Assembly: GCA_018398765.1 (NCBI GenBank)
Contig: JAHBMJ010002511.1
Coordinates: forward strand, 1 to 18,270
Source of the DNA: Chromera velia
Lineage: Eukaryota > Sar > Chromeraceae
Direction: 5' to 3'
Length of the DNA stretch: 18,270 bases
Both the position numbers and the translations under genes were made by a program. Numbering within the stretch: the first letter of the stretch is position 1; each line of letters begins with the position of its first letter. The notes under the pieces were generated by a model. The model worked only from the letters and a program-made list of their open reading frames with translations, was not told the DNA's origin and made no database searches. Below, one piece after another: positions 1 to 10,340 of the stretch.

Positions 1-16
1 ACACACAGCGTCACAC

Positions 17-49
<33 letters not shown>

Positions 50-70
50 GCGTTACACACACACGCACAC

Positions 71-109
<39 letters not shown>

Positions 110-126
110 TACATACACACACACCC

Positions 127-158
<32 letters not shown>

Positions 159-176
159 GCACACAAGCACACAAAT
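1..176. repeat. (CA)n microsatellite at the left edge
   Basis: This is an almost pure CA/TG dinucleotide tract with short interruptions (CAGCGT, CATACATA, CACCC). On the minus strand it is a TG run. It lies downstream of the large minus-strand gene, in its last intron or its 3' flank. Short reading frames across it are Val-Cys repeats and are not coding evidence. Confidence 0.95.
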
Positions 177-313
177 GCCCCGCCGGAATAAGGGAAGATG
201 AAGGAAAGAGTCGGTGCAGCGAGAGATGATTGCAGCACATTTACAAACCAAAACGTAGAGAGAGAGGAAGACAAAAGTGAGAGAAGGTAATGGACTAGTA
301 AGTCGACTTCTCA

Positions 314-3300
314 TCACTCACCTGCCTCGAGTGCGCTGATGGTTGTTGAGTTCTCGACCACCTCCCTGATCTGCTCTCTCAACGCACTTCTCACAAGAAG
401 CCGACGTCGTCTGAAGGCGAGAGTGCTCAGCCATATAACATCCTTCCTCTCTCCCTCCTCCTCCTCCTCTTCCTCCTCGTCTTCTTCATTCTCACCGTCT
501 TCCCCCCCCTCGGCTTTCGCCCCCCCTTCATCCTTCGAATTGCTTTTCTCTTTTTGCTTCAACGAGGGGATCTCAAACTCCTCCATCATCCCCGCACCCA
601 ACGTTCGGGACCTCGCCAGGGCCATTGACCTCTTCTTGGACTCATGGATCTTCTTCAACCTCTGAAATTTGGCATCTTCCTCCTTCATCAAAACAAGCTG
701 AGTTTGATGGAAGACGATGTCCGTCAAAGCATCTATTCGTTGTTCGACAAGCTCATCTGCGCTCTGACCCAGCAACTTTGCCTTTTCTGTGACTTGAGAG
801 AGGGGTTCTAGGAATGCCTGTATCTCTGGAACTCTTCCCGCAAGCAGTCTCTTCATTGCAATTTTCATTGAGAAGGCACGGCGATTCGGGGAGGACGGCA
901 CGAAGGTCGCCGGACTATTCGATGAAACGACCAAGCCTTCTGCGTTCCCCCCAGGGCTGAAGGGCATTGTGGCACTTCTTGCGAGACCTTTGTGCACAGG
1001 GAGAGGGGGACTGGGTTCGTGCACAGAGGGGGTGGGAGGGATGAGGATAGTGGAGAGGTCTCGTTGATGTGTCGGGGGTGACAGCACCCCTGACATTTTG
1101 GCAGCTTCCCATTTGGAAGCGGCATCCAGTAGGCTGTGCGTGGAGTCAGCCATCGCTTTCTTTAACCTTTCCCACTGCGCTTCTTGTATCTGGAAGAGGG
1201 CCGCAGCTTCTCGAGCTCTTCTGTCCTGCTCCCTCAAGCCCTCAAGGGTTTCTTCGTCCAGATCTTCACTGGCTTCTTTATCCTTCGCCTCTTTCTCATC
1301 TACTGAAGGTGCAAAAGTCGTTCGTCTCTCACCATTTGTTGTACCATCTTTGTTTCCCTTTGGCGTCTTCTCATCTTCTTCTTCTTCTTCAGAGCCCGAT
1401 GTCTCGCCTTCATTCTCCTTCTGCTTTTCTTTTCGGTTCTTTTCAGATGATTCAGACCCCCCTTTTTCTAACTGGGGTGTCGGGAGAGATCTCTGAGGGC
1501 CGACAGTCACTTTCTGTTTTCTTAACTGCCTTTCGTGTTCTGCCGTCTCGAGCTCTTCTGCTATTTGCTCTCCCTCTGGTTGGGGGGTTATCATGGGGTC
1601 TCGAAGCGTTCTAAGGAGACCTCGAAGACGCCTGAGACGGGCAAACCAGGGCTGCACCGGCTTCCATTTGAGAAGGAGACGACCTGCACGAGTGGCAAGA
1701 AAACGTTTTTGCCAACTGGGAAGCTGTCCGTTCTTGTGCTTGTCCTTCAATTCCTGAAATTCTTCTTTCTTCACTCTCTGCCTCTCCTCCACTTTCTGCA
1801 GCTCTGCACACAACGCGTTGAGAGTCGGAACACCCCTCCAGGTTTTTCTCCTTCGGACAAGGGCGTCCAAGTCCCACAGGCTCCCATTTCCCTTGTCAGG
1901 AAGTGCACCTTCCCCCTCCTCCTCCTCCTCTCCCTCATGAGAGCCCCCCCCCTCTGGTACAGCCGCAGGGAGGTCTTCAAGGGCTGCTGCGTCCATCTCG
2001 TCAGGGTCCATTCCCGAGTCCGCGCTTCCGGAGCTGAACGGGCGCGCATCAACCTGCACCCACCCGCACAGAAACACGGACGTGCGCAACTTTTCAGGTC
2101 GAGTTGTTTGTCCACCCATTCACCCAAGCAAGACGTCTAGACACACAGAGGAGAAAACGGGAAAGACGCAAGGGGACGCAGAGAGAGTGGCGGAATGAGA
2201 AAGATAGAGAGGGCGGGAGAGAGACACAGAAAAAAAGCGAAAAAGCTTCTCAATGTCCATCCAACCTGAAAAGCTCCGAGGTGGTTTTCCAGCTGCGCAA
2301 GCCCTTTCTGCATATCACTGAAGAAAACCAGCAAGTGGAGGAGGACGTCGACGTTACTGTCAAAAAAAGCGTGCTCCCCCTCACCCTCTTGCTGTCCTCC
2401 TCCTACTGAGCCCCTCCGCCCTGCTGAACTTTTTCTTCCGGTCCCCCCCTCTTCTTCCTGAGGAGGTGCAAAAGGATCCCCGCCAAAACTCTTTCTCTTC
2501 AATTTTTCTGCAATCCGACGCGCACGGGCATTTTTAGCCTTCAATACCTCCATGACCTCCTGTGCACTCTTACCGGTCTTCACCAAGAAGGAAATTTTCC
2601 TCAAATGCGAATGGGCAGTCACGCGGTCCCATGTATCGAAGAACGAACGACCGACGACGGCCGAAGAGGTGGCAGGCGGGATTGAAGGCTGAAGACTTCT
2701 GATTGCATTCCCCTTGGATGGGGAAGTCGGACGGTAGTGGGGGAGTGTCGACAAGACCAGACTGCGTGTAAATTCAGGCAACGCAAGAGAACAGGACTCA
2801 AACTGAAAGTGACGCGAGGGCCCAAAACGGGTGTTTTCATTGTCAACTTCAACATTTACTGTGGGGAGATTTCTGTCCTCTCCTCCCCTGATGTGATAAT
2901 CTATTCCGTCTGGTTCTTGCCACATCTCTGAAAATCTCTGTTTTTTTTGTCTCCTTCCTCCCCTCCTTCCCCCTTTTCTGTCCTGCTCTCTGCCACCTAT
3001 CCTCCTTCCTCCCTCACCCCGACTCTTCTGCTGTTTCGGTTGAGAAGGACCAGAAAGACAGCTGTCGAACGCGTAAAGATCAGGTTCTTCAAGCTTCGGC
3101 AGTGCTGAACGTGCACTCGCAGGATCTCCTCCTTTGCCCCTCACCTGCTCTGCTTCCAAATTGGAGAGGTGGATGTACTCGGGAAGATCATAGCGGCCTG
3201 GCAAGTCGGGGCTCTTTCGGATGCGCAGGGGAACGGAAGGGAGAAATTTAAAATTATAAGGAAGTTTCGGGGTACGAGAGAAAGTCAGTTTCCGTTCATC

Positions 3301-4488
3301 AATTGCTTCTTGAATTGCCCTTTTCAACACATCAAGGTCAGACCTCAACCGTGACTCGGTCATCGTCTCCAACGTCCGCATTGTAGGGTCTGATTCTGGT
3401 CGCTCTTTCTTAGAATTCTCTTTTCCTTCCCCATCCTGTGCCTTAGATCCATCACAGGACTCCTGTGCTTTCCCTTTCTCCTCCATACCTTCTTGATCCG
3501 ACTGCCCCTTTGTGTGCACACCAACAAAGCGTCTGCTCTGGTGCGCTTTTGTGGCTGGTTGGGGGGGGCGAGGAAGTTCGGGAGAGGAAAGCAGAGTATG
3601 GACTGTACCGGGTGTTAGTTGTCTCAACAACGGTCTCTCTGCCTGCTCAACGGAGTTGAAGGAGGCCACTGAGGCTTCCGACTCCTGCCTTGTCAGTCTC
3701 TGAAGGAGTGTCTGTCGCTGTTTCTGCTTCTGCGAGTGACACCGTGTGCTGGCAAAAAGACTCCCACCACCAGAATCCTTTCCAAAAAAACCAGTGCCTC
3801 CTCGCAAAGTTCGACGCAAAGTCTGCTGGAAGACACGCGAAGAGGGGCGAGAGGAAGACCCTGCGAGGCTCTTCAGGGCCATCTTTTTCGTTTTCCCCCT
3901 TCTCCCATACGAAAGTGAAAGTGAGGGGCTCTTTTCGTCCCTCCTCTCCTTACTGGTTCCCCCCAACTCCAGAAGAATTCGACGGAGAGGGGAGTCCAGG
4001 TTTCGCAGTCCAAAGTTTTGTGCGTGGATCGGCGCACGGAGTTGCGGCTTCTGCGGGTCTGCCCCTGTGGCTTTCGCAATCGCAGCAGAGACAGACGCCG
4101 TGGACAGACGCTCGCGCCCTGTTACTGTTCCTCTCTGTGCTGACCTGCTACTCAGGTCTGCAAAGTTCCTTGTTCCCACTTGAAAAGCGGAAGGGAGTAG
4201 GCTGCGATCCGGGTGCCGACGGGTAATCTCATCAAGGTAAGACAATCTGTCGCTTTGCAGAGAGGGTAAAGTTCCAGAGATTGCCGTGGACATTGAGGCC
4301 TGTGAAAGGGCATTCTTGACTTTCTTTACTTGGGCGGTCAGTGGAAGCCCCTTCGGCACACCGTTTTTGTTCTTGTCGAGGAACGCAGCCACGGCCTCCA
4401 AGGTCTCTTGACCTCCGGTGACCTCGCCGCGCTGGTCATCCATTCGCACCTGTGTCCCGAGATCAGGCGAACCGTAGACCGCCGACAT
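314..4488 (-). CDS. Large charged coiled-coil-rich protein, function unknown (two exons visible)
   Basis: I do not recognise this protein. Exon 1 is 4488-2266 (741 codons, start MSAVYGSPDL). This is the first ATG after an in-frame TGA at about 4585; the open frame upstream of it contains no other ATG. The intron is 2265-2054: CAG|GTTGGA to GTGCAG|G, phase 0 on both sides. Exon 2 runs from 2053 to a TGA at 314-316, giving about 1,320 aa. Exon 1 is rich in Ser, Arg and Lys with no visible catalytic motif. Near its end, a basic helical stretch precedes FFDSNVDVLLHLL. Exon 2 alternates Glu-rich runs with Arg/Lys-rich helices likely to form coiled coils; one long acidic run lies about 40 residues from the C-terminus. 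No signal peptide or membrane segment is evident. The intron read through in frame is hydrophobic and Pro/Ser-rich, unlike the flanking exons, which supports splicing. Alternative: two adjacent genes, the second starting at an ATG at 2119. A nuclear or cytoskeletal scaffold would fit, but that is a guess. Confidence 0.6.
2054..2265 (-). other. Intron of the large minus-strand gene
   Basis: The 212-nt intron has a GTTGGA donor after CAG, a long pyrimidine-rich interior and a GTGCAG acceptor. It joins two long open frames in phase 0, LGAFQ to VDARP. The donor is weak. A second possible acceptor, TCTAG at 2140, follows the pyrimidine tract, but from it the 601-codon frame is interrupted by TGA. 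The GTGCAG site matches almost all other acceptors in the window, so I prefer it. Confidence 0.6.
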
Positions 4489-5274
4489 GATCTCTTCCTT
4501 TCCTTCACGAGAGGTTTGTCGGCGCAGTGTCTCGCAAAATGACTGTACAGTAGTGGTGGCCCGGAACACAGATCGAACAGCGGCTCATCCGTATGTATGG
4601 AGACCTCTTTCTTAGACCACACTGATTGTTGTCTTGAACTCAGTTGGCTTCCCCAGGTCTGAAAGTATATGTGTACCTCCACAGCGTTGTACAGCTGGCT
4701 CAACAACGCAATCTGAAGTATGAAAGAACTGATCCTCCTGTCGAAGCAGGCCGCTATATACGTATATATATGTAGATTGTTCGGTCTCAAGATTCTGACG
4801 AGAGAATCGATATGGTACCAAACAGTGCCAGCTGGGCCATGCAGGTTCAGCGGTATCGGTGTGCTTCACAGCGATTCGCTCGCGAATGCGCGCGCGGGCT
4901 TGCATCCATGCATGGGGGCGAAATAAACTTTTGTCACGCGCGGACTCGTCGCGGAGACTCCGCAACATGCAGCTATAGGGTTCAAATTGCCTGACCTTCC
5001 TCGCAACAGTGCAATGTGCATTGTCAACGTCGCTCAGCAGAAGACGAATTCAAAGTAACGCTGTCGGTATATGAATACAAGCTTTTCATAGAGAGACAGC
5101 CACTGGACAAGGAGGAAAGACACATTGACCTTGCAAGTTTGACGTTCGAATTCTTCTCGTGTTTGCAGGAGAGTGTCAGCACATCCTCCAAGCACTTGTA
5201 GAGAACCATTCAGTACAGAAGAGCAGCACACCAGGTGAACAGACCCTCTGCCGATATCAATTTAAGCAGACAAA
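4489..5274. promoter_or_regulatory. Head-to-head intergenic region, probable bidirectional promoter
   Basis: These 786 nt separate the ATGs of two divergently transcribed genes, so both 5' UTRs and promoters should lie here. Visible elements are a perfect 14-nt palindrome TATATACGTATATA (4755-4768), an inverted repeat ATTCGC-TC-GCGAAT (4874-4887), a CG-rich stretch (4880-4897) and the 10-nt palindrome CCATGCATGG (4906-4915). No convincing coding region is present. The regulatory role is inferred from gene orientation. Confidence 0.5.
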
Positions 5275-6308
5275 ATGGCCAGGGAGATGACCTTTGAGGA
5301 GAGTGTACCAAGGCCTCAGGGGAGGGCAGGGGAGGGGTTTGGTCTCGGAAGTGTGAGTCCCTCCTCTGCCGCGGGACGGGCCCACTCAGACTCCATTTAC
5401 ACGTCAAGGAATGCGGACGGAAAGCCGGAGCTCCCATCCCTCGAGGGCCTTGGGCGGCCTTCCATTGAGGTCGAATGCATGATTCTAGGAGTCAACGAAG
5501 ACGGAAGCCCGTCAATAGGAATTGTTTACCGAGAAAGAGACAATGGAGAAACCCTCTTTGACGGTTCAACGAGAAACGACAGAAGGGGAGACAAAGAACC
5601 TATTCCGTTCCTGCCGAACCAACCTGGACCCGTCTCTCCAAGAGCACAAGGCGCACCGCCGGTATGCACTTTAGCCTTCGTTTTCTCTGTTTTGTTTATC
5701 TTGAACAAGAACGCTTGTTACCCCCTCGTGTCAGCACATGATGTGGGGCTTCGCGTCGACATGTGTTGTTTGCTACTGCCCCTTCGTTTCACTTTTCTGG
5801 CTTCCGCCTTTGTCTGTTGCTTCTTTGCTCTATTTCTTGGAGTCAAATCCAGCAGTGTCTTCCTGTTTCCCCTCTGTCTGTCTGTCTGTCTGTCTGCCTC
5901 TCTGTCTGTCTGTCTCTCTGCCTGTCTGTCTGTTGCAATCGCTTTTCGTCTCTCTGACGGCCTTCCGAGTTCGAGCTTGAGGTTGTGCCTCGGCATGAAC
6001 ATGAATCCAAGGTTGAGTGAATGGATGCGTGAGTTAATGAAGGGATAAATGAGTGAGCGAGTGAGTGAATGAGGGACTGCCAGCAAGAATTCAGGAAGGC
6101 AGGAAGGAGGGAAGGAACGGGTGACATAAGAGGGCAATAAATCTGTGAGCCAGAAAGAATGCCAGAGACTTGGTGAGAGAGGATCCCGGCAGACTTTCCG
6201 ATTAGGCAAAAGCGCTTTGTTCTACCACCTCCCTGACTCCCTGTGTCCATAGGCGTGTATCAGTGCAGTGTGAATGGAAGAACGCGCTCGTCGTTATGCG
6301 CGCTTCTG

Positions 6309-6346
<38 letters not shown>

Positions 6347-7721
6347 TGTGTGAAAGTGTGTGAAAGTGTGTCAAAGTGTGTGAAAGTCTGTTCATGTGGA
6401 GCTTTCTCCTTGCACGTGTGGAGGTTGTTCGCGTACGTATAGAGTGTGTCACAGGAGGCATGTTCAAATATCCCTCCACCTGCGCATTCCTCTCCCCCTT
6501 ATGTTTGCCTTCTCTTTCGCATCTCGTCATTCTGCTTCCTTCCGCTTGCCCTCCCTGCAGCATCACCCTGCAATGACGGATCGCTGCTGGGAAAACTTCA
6601 AGGTGGGCCGGCTTTGTGTCAGGGGCGAGCGTGGGGGAAGAGAAAGGAGGCCCCCTTGGAGTGGGTCCCCTCAGTGGCGCTGGTGTAGGGGGGAAGAAAG
6701 AAGAAGAATGCAGAAAAAGAAAGGCGGTGTTCCGCCCGTCCTCCGTGTGTGTGAGAGAGAGAGAGAGAGAGTATATATGTGTGTGTGAGAGAGAAAAAGA
6801 GAGAGAAAAGAGGGCTTGGGGGGGGAGACTTTTCTCATATTTGCACACGTCGTTTCTGGCATCTCGTGCTTTTCTGCTGTCAGCACCGTTTCGTTCGTTC
6901 TGCAGAAGCTTTTGATCTCACTATCAGTCCATCTCTTTGCCGCCTTCGCGATTGTGGAATGAGCGCTACATGATGATGCAGACGTTTTCAAATGTCTCCT
7001 CTGTCTTTCTGCCTGTGTGCTTGTTCGTTCCTATGCAGAGGACAGCAAGGATTTATGCTGTCGGGCCAGAGCTCTCTACAAGATACGGCCGGCACCCGTC
7101 GCCCGTCAGATTCCGTCACCAGACCAACGACGTCACCCTCCTGCAGGAGCTGGTGAGGACGCAACCCCCTCCCAAGACGCGCCCTCCCGACCCGAAGAGA
7201 CCCCCGCAGACAGGCGGGGGAAGGGGGTCCCCTGCTTTGCGTAAGGGCCTCCAGAGTGTCGGGGGTGTGAAGACGCAGACGCAGACAGGAGAGGGGGGGA
7301 GTCCGAGAAAAGGCGCCACCACAGGACGGGGCAGTGGAGGGGCAGAGACCGAAAAGGGAAAGGGGGGGTCGAAAGGTCAGCAAAGAGAGACAGCGTATCG
7401 TGCTTGTGCTTTGACAGCAACCTCCATCTGAAATTCCCATTTCTTTTTTTTTCGCCCCTGAGTTACATGGGTGGATGCTTGACTGGCGTGAGCACGTCAT
7501 TGGAACTGCACAAGTCATTGGAGCGGTGACTTGGCTGGTCTGTGTAAGCAAGCCCGACACCAACCCATAGGATTGTCTCATGCATGCCCGAATCTTCGGA
7601 GTGTGTTCTTGATGATTTTCTTCTCCTCTCCTCTCCTTTGAGTGCAGGGGCAACAAAGGAGGTCGTCCAGATTCCTGACGAGGTGATACGCACATCCCCC
7701 TACGCCAAGCCTCTTCGCTGA
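5275..7721 (+). CDS. Four-exon gene, 234-aa protein of unknown function
   Basis: I do not recognise a family. Proposed exons are 5275-5661, 6561-6602, 7039-7240 and 7648-7721; phases match at every junction (0, 0, 1) and the total is 705 nt. The ATG has A at -3 and G at +4, and an in-frame TAA lies 12 nt upstream. Exon 1 (129 codons) ends in a GTATGC donor after GAPP. Exon 2 is 42 nt (HHPAMTDRCWENFK). Exon 3 begins RTARIYAVGPEL, turns Pro/Arg/Gly-rich, and ends at a strong GTAAGG donor. Exon 4 reads ATKEVVQIPDE and ends TSPYAKPLR-stop. All three acceptors are CTGCAG, ATGCAG or GTGCAG. The most ordered-looking part is residues 60-85 (PSIEVECMILGVNEDGSPSI). No signal peptide, membrane helix or catalytic motif is seen. 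The short exon and the last exon are chosen by splice consensus and phase only, so this model is moderately secure. Confidence 0.5.
5874..5935. repeat. (TGTC)n tetranucleotide repeat in intron 1
   Basis: An imperfect CTGT/TGTC tandem array with CTCT and GCCT interruptions lies inside the first intron of the 234-aa gene. Reading frames through it are Ser-Val-Cys-Leu repeats and are not coding. Confidence 0.9.
6013..6077. repeat. Degenerate GAGT/GAAT tetranucleotide array
   Basis: A run of GAGTGAAT, GAGTTAAT and GAGTGAGC-like units in the first intron of the 234-aa gene looks like a decayed tetranucleotide microsatellite. Confidence 0.7.
6313..6390. repeat. (TG)n followed by a five-copy decamer repeat
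   Basis: A pure TG run (about 6313-6342) leads directly into five head-to-tail copies of the decamer TGAAAGTGTG at 6341-6390. Copy 4 begins TC instead of TG and copy 5 ends GTCTG. The array is intronic, and the decamer probably arose by expansion from the adjacent TG run. Confidence 0.9.
6745..6812. repeat. Compound (TG)n/(GA)n/(TA)n microsatellite
   Basis: The order is TGTGTG, then (GA)n at about 6752-6770, TATATA, TGTGTGTG, then GA-rich sequence with AAAA interruptions. It lies in the second intron of the 234-aa gene. Confidence 0.85.
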
Positions 7722-8050
7722 TTCTGAGAACATACTGTCTTGCCTTCCTGCTTTCCTGTGTTTATTCGAGTTTCGAGGGGGTGGGCGAAGTAGGAAAACT
7801 GGTAGCGCGAGGAATGGAGCTTTCACATGGGTGGGGGGGGGTCAGTCTTGAGAAAAAAACTCTCGTGCAATATCGTTGCATGTCTGCGACCGGTCGAAGG
7901 ATTGATCGACAGAAACGCTTGTGCAGATAGACTCACTTACTCACTGACTGGCTGACAGAACCTAGCAAAAGTGCCACAAGGCGGCAGGGGTGGGAGACAA
8001 AAGTGAAATAAATTTCGTTGGAAGGTCCCTGGAGGCAGTGAAACTCAAAT

Positions 8051-8213
8051 AAAAAGACGGCGAGAAAGAGAAAGGAAGAAAAAAGGAAGGAAGGAAAGAA
8101 AGCGAGAAAGAAAGAGAGAGAAAAAAGAAAGAAAGCAAGAAATCAGGTAAGAAGGAAGGAAGGAAAGAAAGAAAGAGAGGGCGAGACAAAGAAACAGAAC
8201 AAGAGAGAAAAAA
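8051..8213. repeat. Polypurine GAAA/GGAA tract
   Basis: About 160 nt are almost entirely A and G on the plus strand, built from GGAA, GAAA and GAGA units with a few pyrimidine interruptions. On the minus strand it is a pyrimidine tract whose translation is Phe/Leu/Ser-only, which is not real coding. Confidence 0.9.
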
Positions 8214-8387
8214 ACTGACATTTCGAACGAGTCGACCTTCATGCCTCCTTCTTTCTGCCTGATTTTCTCATATTCCCACCCGCCTGCTCTAACCCAAGTG
8301 CTGTTTTAACTACTTCTCGTACCACATCTGCTTCCTCATTCCTCTCAGATCAGGTGTCGGCATCTCTGCATGAGTTTGGTGGTGAAA

Positions 8388-8408
8388 CAGACAGGCAGAC
8401 AGACAGAC

Positions 8409-8443
<35 letters not shown>
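8388..8443. repeat. (CAGA)n tetranucleotide repeat
   Basis: A CAGA/GACA array of about 14 units has one GATA variant and one GGCA variant. It is the reverse-complement class of the TGTC repeat found in the intron at 5874-5935. Confidence 0.95.
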
Positions 8444-9419
8444 AATGCAGGCATTCTTGCAGTGTCTGTGTGTCGATCAGCCGGTTTGTTTACGTGCCCT
8501 TTTGCATGCTTGTTGGTGATCTGAGCGATTGCGCAGATGCAGTCTTTCTTTCTACCCTTTTTACGTGCGTCAGGAATTTGTGCCAACATAAAAAAGATCA
8601 GATCAGCCGCTTGACGCGCCCGAAGGGCATTTCCACCTCCATTTGTACATCGGCATTTTCACTTCCTCTTCTCTCTGTAAAGCCATGCTCCGCAGTAACT
8701 TCGTGATTGATCCATGCATGCAATGCTTCATTCATCCTGTGCATGTTCATGAAAGTGCTTTACATTCCGTCGGAGATGAATGCTTTTTGATTTCCTTTCC
8801 TGCGTGCCTGCCTGCCTGTATACCCGCCGGACGAGTGCAAAGGCCGCGCCGCCGAACTTCTCTCTCAATTGTCGTTTGCATCGGCCTCCTTCCTGCTTGC
8901 AACCCCCAACGCCCTCCTGAATGAAATCCGTTCGTCGTCTCTCCCTTCCTTCCCTCGGGGCATGCAAGCAGGGTCGGGACTCCATATGCATGCAACCAGT
9001 CGATGCATGGATGGATGCAGCACTCACTCGTGCACGCACTGCTCGTCACTTGCATCGATCATGATTTCATGAAACATTGGCAGACAGACTCCCGCAACCT
9101 GATTTGAATGTATGTGCATGGGGGCGGGGGTCTGCACGTACGTGTATAAAATCGCGTCACATGCGATGATCGCTGCAACGAATGTGTTTCTTCATGTACT
9201 ACGACAATTTTCTGGTAGCATCTTTCCTGCATGCGCTTGCGCACTTGAACGAGGTTTCTATTTGGGTCCGGATTCGAAGTTCGATGCCGCAATTGAGCTG
9301 TACGTATCAGAATGTGCGTCGATCCTTCCGTCAAGCTGCCGGGACTGCATTTAGTCAGTCAACTGACTACTGCGAACGAACGCCGGCCAATGGCTTTGAC
9401 ATCTCACTGTGACCCCAGG

Positions 9420-10340
9420 CTAAAACTTCATGTAATTATGAACCCACCCACTTTCCTACATACTGGAGGCTGCCAGTTCTCTAGAGGCTAGCTCTAGAGG
9501 CAACTTCGTTCTAGCTGAGTTTTTGGTTTTGATCTATATGCTTCTCCATTTGTATTTTGTGTGTTTAGCTTTTTGTGTCATAATTATGTTCTAGACTAGG
9601 TTCTAGATTATGTTTGCATAAATTGTATTCATACTTTTAGTTGCTCAAGAAGTTGATGTACAATTATTTCGCACTTATCTCTAGGCGCTCACAACTGTCG
9701 TGGACTGTAAATATAGCCTAAAATAAGTCGTATTTTAATTTAAAACGATGTTTTCAAGTAAGTATTTTCATTTTAAAACATATTTCTTTTTTAACTTAAA
9801 TATAAAAATTATTGCAGGATGTCTTTTGTATAGATTAGAAAGTATATGTCACTAAAAATTGATGTTTCTTTAGTATAGAACATGCATCTAACATGTCATC
9901 TATTAGTAGTAGACTATTACAAGTAAAACCTAGAGTAATTTAAGTAAAACATGTACTATTTTTATTAGATTTTTCAAACTTAAACGTTACTATATAACTT
10001 GAAGAATGTTTACCCTGGATTATGATTTACTACTCATTGTTTGAACTTAGCACATAACTAAAAAACGAAGCACAAAAATGATAGTTTAAGATTGATGTTG
10101 ATGGAAAAACTTAAAACAATTGTTTAATAACATAACTCAACATTTTTAAAACATGCATCAAAAGCAGGCATAATATAGAAATTAGACTAAAAAGTAGGGT
10201 TAGTCTAAGATTGTGTAAATTAATTAATATATGTCTAGTAATGCATTGCGAAGGACGATGAAATTTTGTCGTTACTAGTCGTTGCAACGTATACACATGC
10301 AGTGATACGACATAGATTGTCAAACTGGCTAGCAAACTGG
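9420..10340. other. AT-rich island, possible insertion
   Basis: About 900 nt are strongly AT-rich, with stretches near 80% A+T around 9700-9830, set in DNA near 50% GC. There is no open frame of note. Internal structure includes two CTAGAGG copies (9481-9487 and 9494-9500) flanking a GCTAGC palindrome, three TTCTAG copies between 9509 and 9606, and two AAGTAAAAC copies near 9920-9950. A perfect 8-bp inverted repeat, TTAGACTA (10182-10189) and TAGTCTAA (10201-10208), has an 11-nt loop. The heptamer GGCTAGC occurs near both ends (9486-9492 and 10327-10333). I found no clear terminal inverted repeats or target-site duplication. It could be a decayed mobile element, organellar DNA in the nucleus, or an AT-rich spacer. 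Confidence 0.55.

Noticed and set aside
1771-2127. 118-aa minus-strand frame overlapping the second exon of the large gene
   Set aside because: It is reached only from a TCTAG acceptor, is a Cys/Arg-rich shadow of the charged exon 2 frame, and is much shorter than the 601-codon alternative.
1069-2140. Plus-strand frames opposite the large minus-strand gene
   Set aside because: They are Ser/Leu-rich mirror images of Glu/Lys-rich coding sequence with no splice-consistent structure.
2935-3146. Second intron inside exon 1 of the large gene (CAG|GTGAGG to TTTTCAG)
   Set aside because: Donor is phase 0 and acceptor phase 1, so splicing would break the long open frame. The region reads through cleanly, and the acceptor is not of the TGCAG type.
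4489-4569. Start of the large minus-strand protein at 4569
   Set aside because: The codon there is GTG. The first ATG in that frame is at 4488 and an in-frame TGA lies a few codons upstream of 4569.
6341-6390. CRISPR-like repeat
   Set aside because: The units are 10 nt head to tail without spacers, in eukaryotic DNA. It is a tandem repeat.
7039-7244. Alternative frame of exon 3 in the 234-aa gene (EDSKDLCCRARAL...)
   Set aside because: It needs phase 1 entry, but exon 2 leaves phase 0. The RTARIYAVGPEL frame enters in phase 0 and leaves in phase 1 at the strong GTAAGG donor, matching exon 4.
8007-8012. AATAAA as poly(A) signal of the 234-aa gene
   Set aside because: It lies almost 290 nt past the stop, and I have no evidence that this lineage uses the metazoan signal.
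8349-8380. Candidate exon reading QVSASLHEFG after TTCCTCTCAG
   Set aside because: Its phase does not fit the end of the 234-aa gene, that gene already has a natural stop at 7719-7721, and the acceptor lacks TGCAG.
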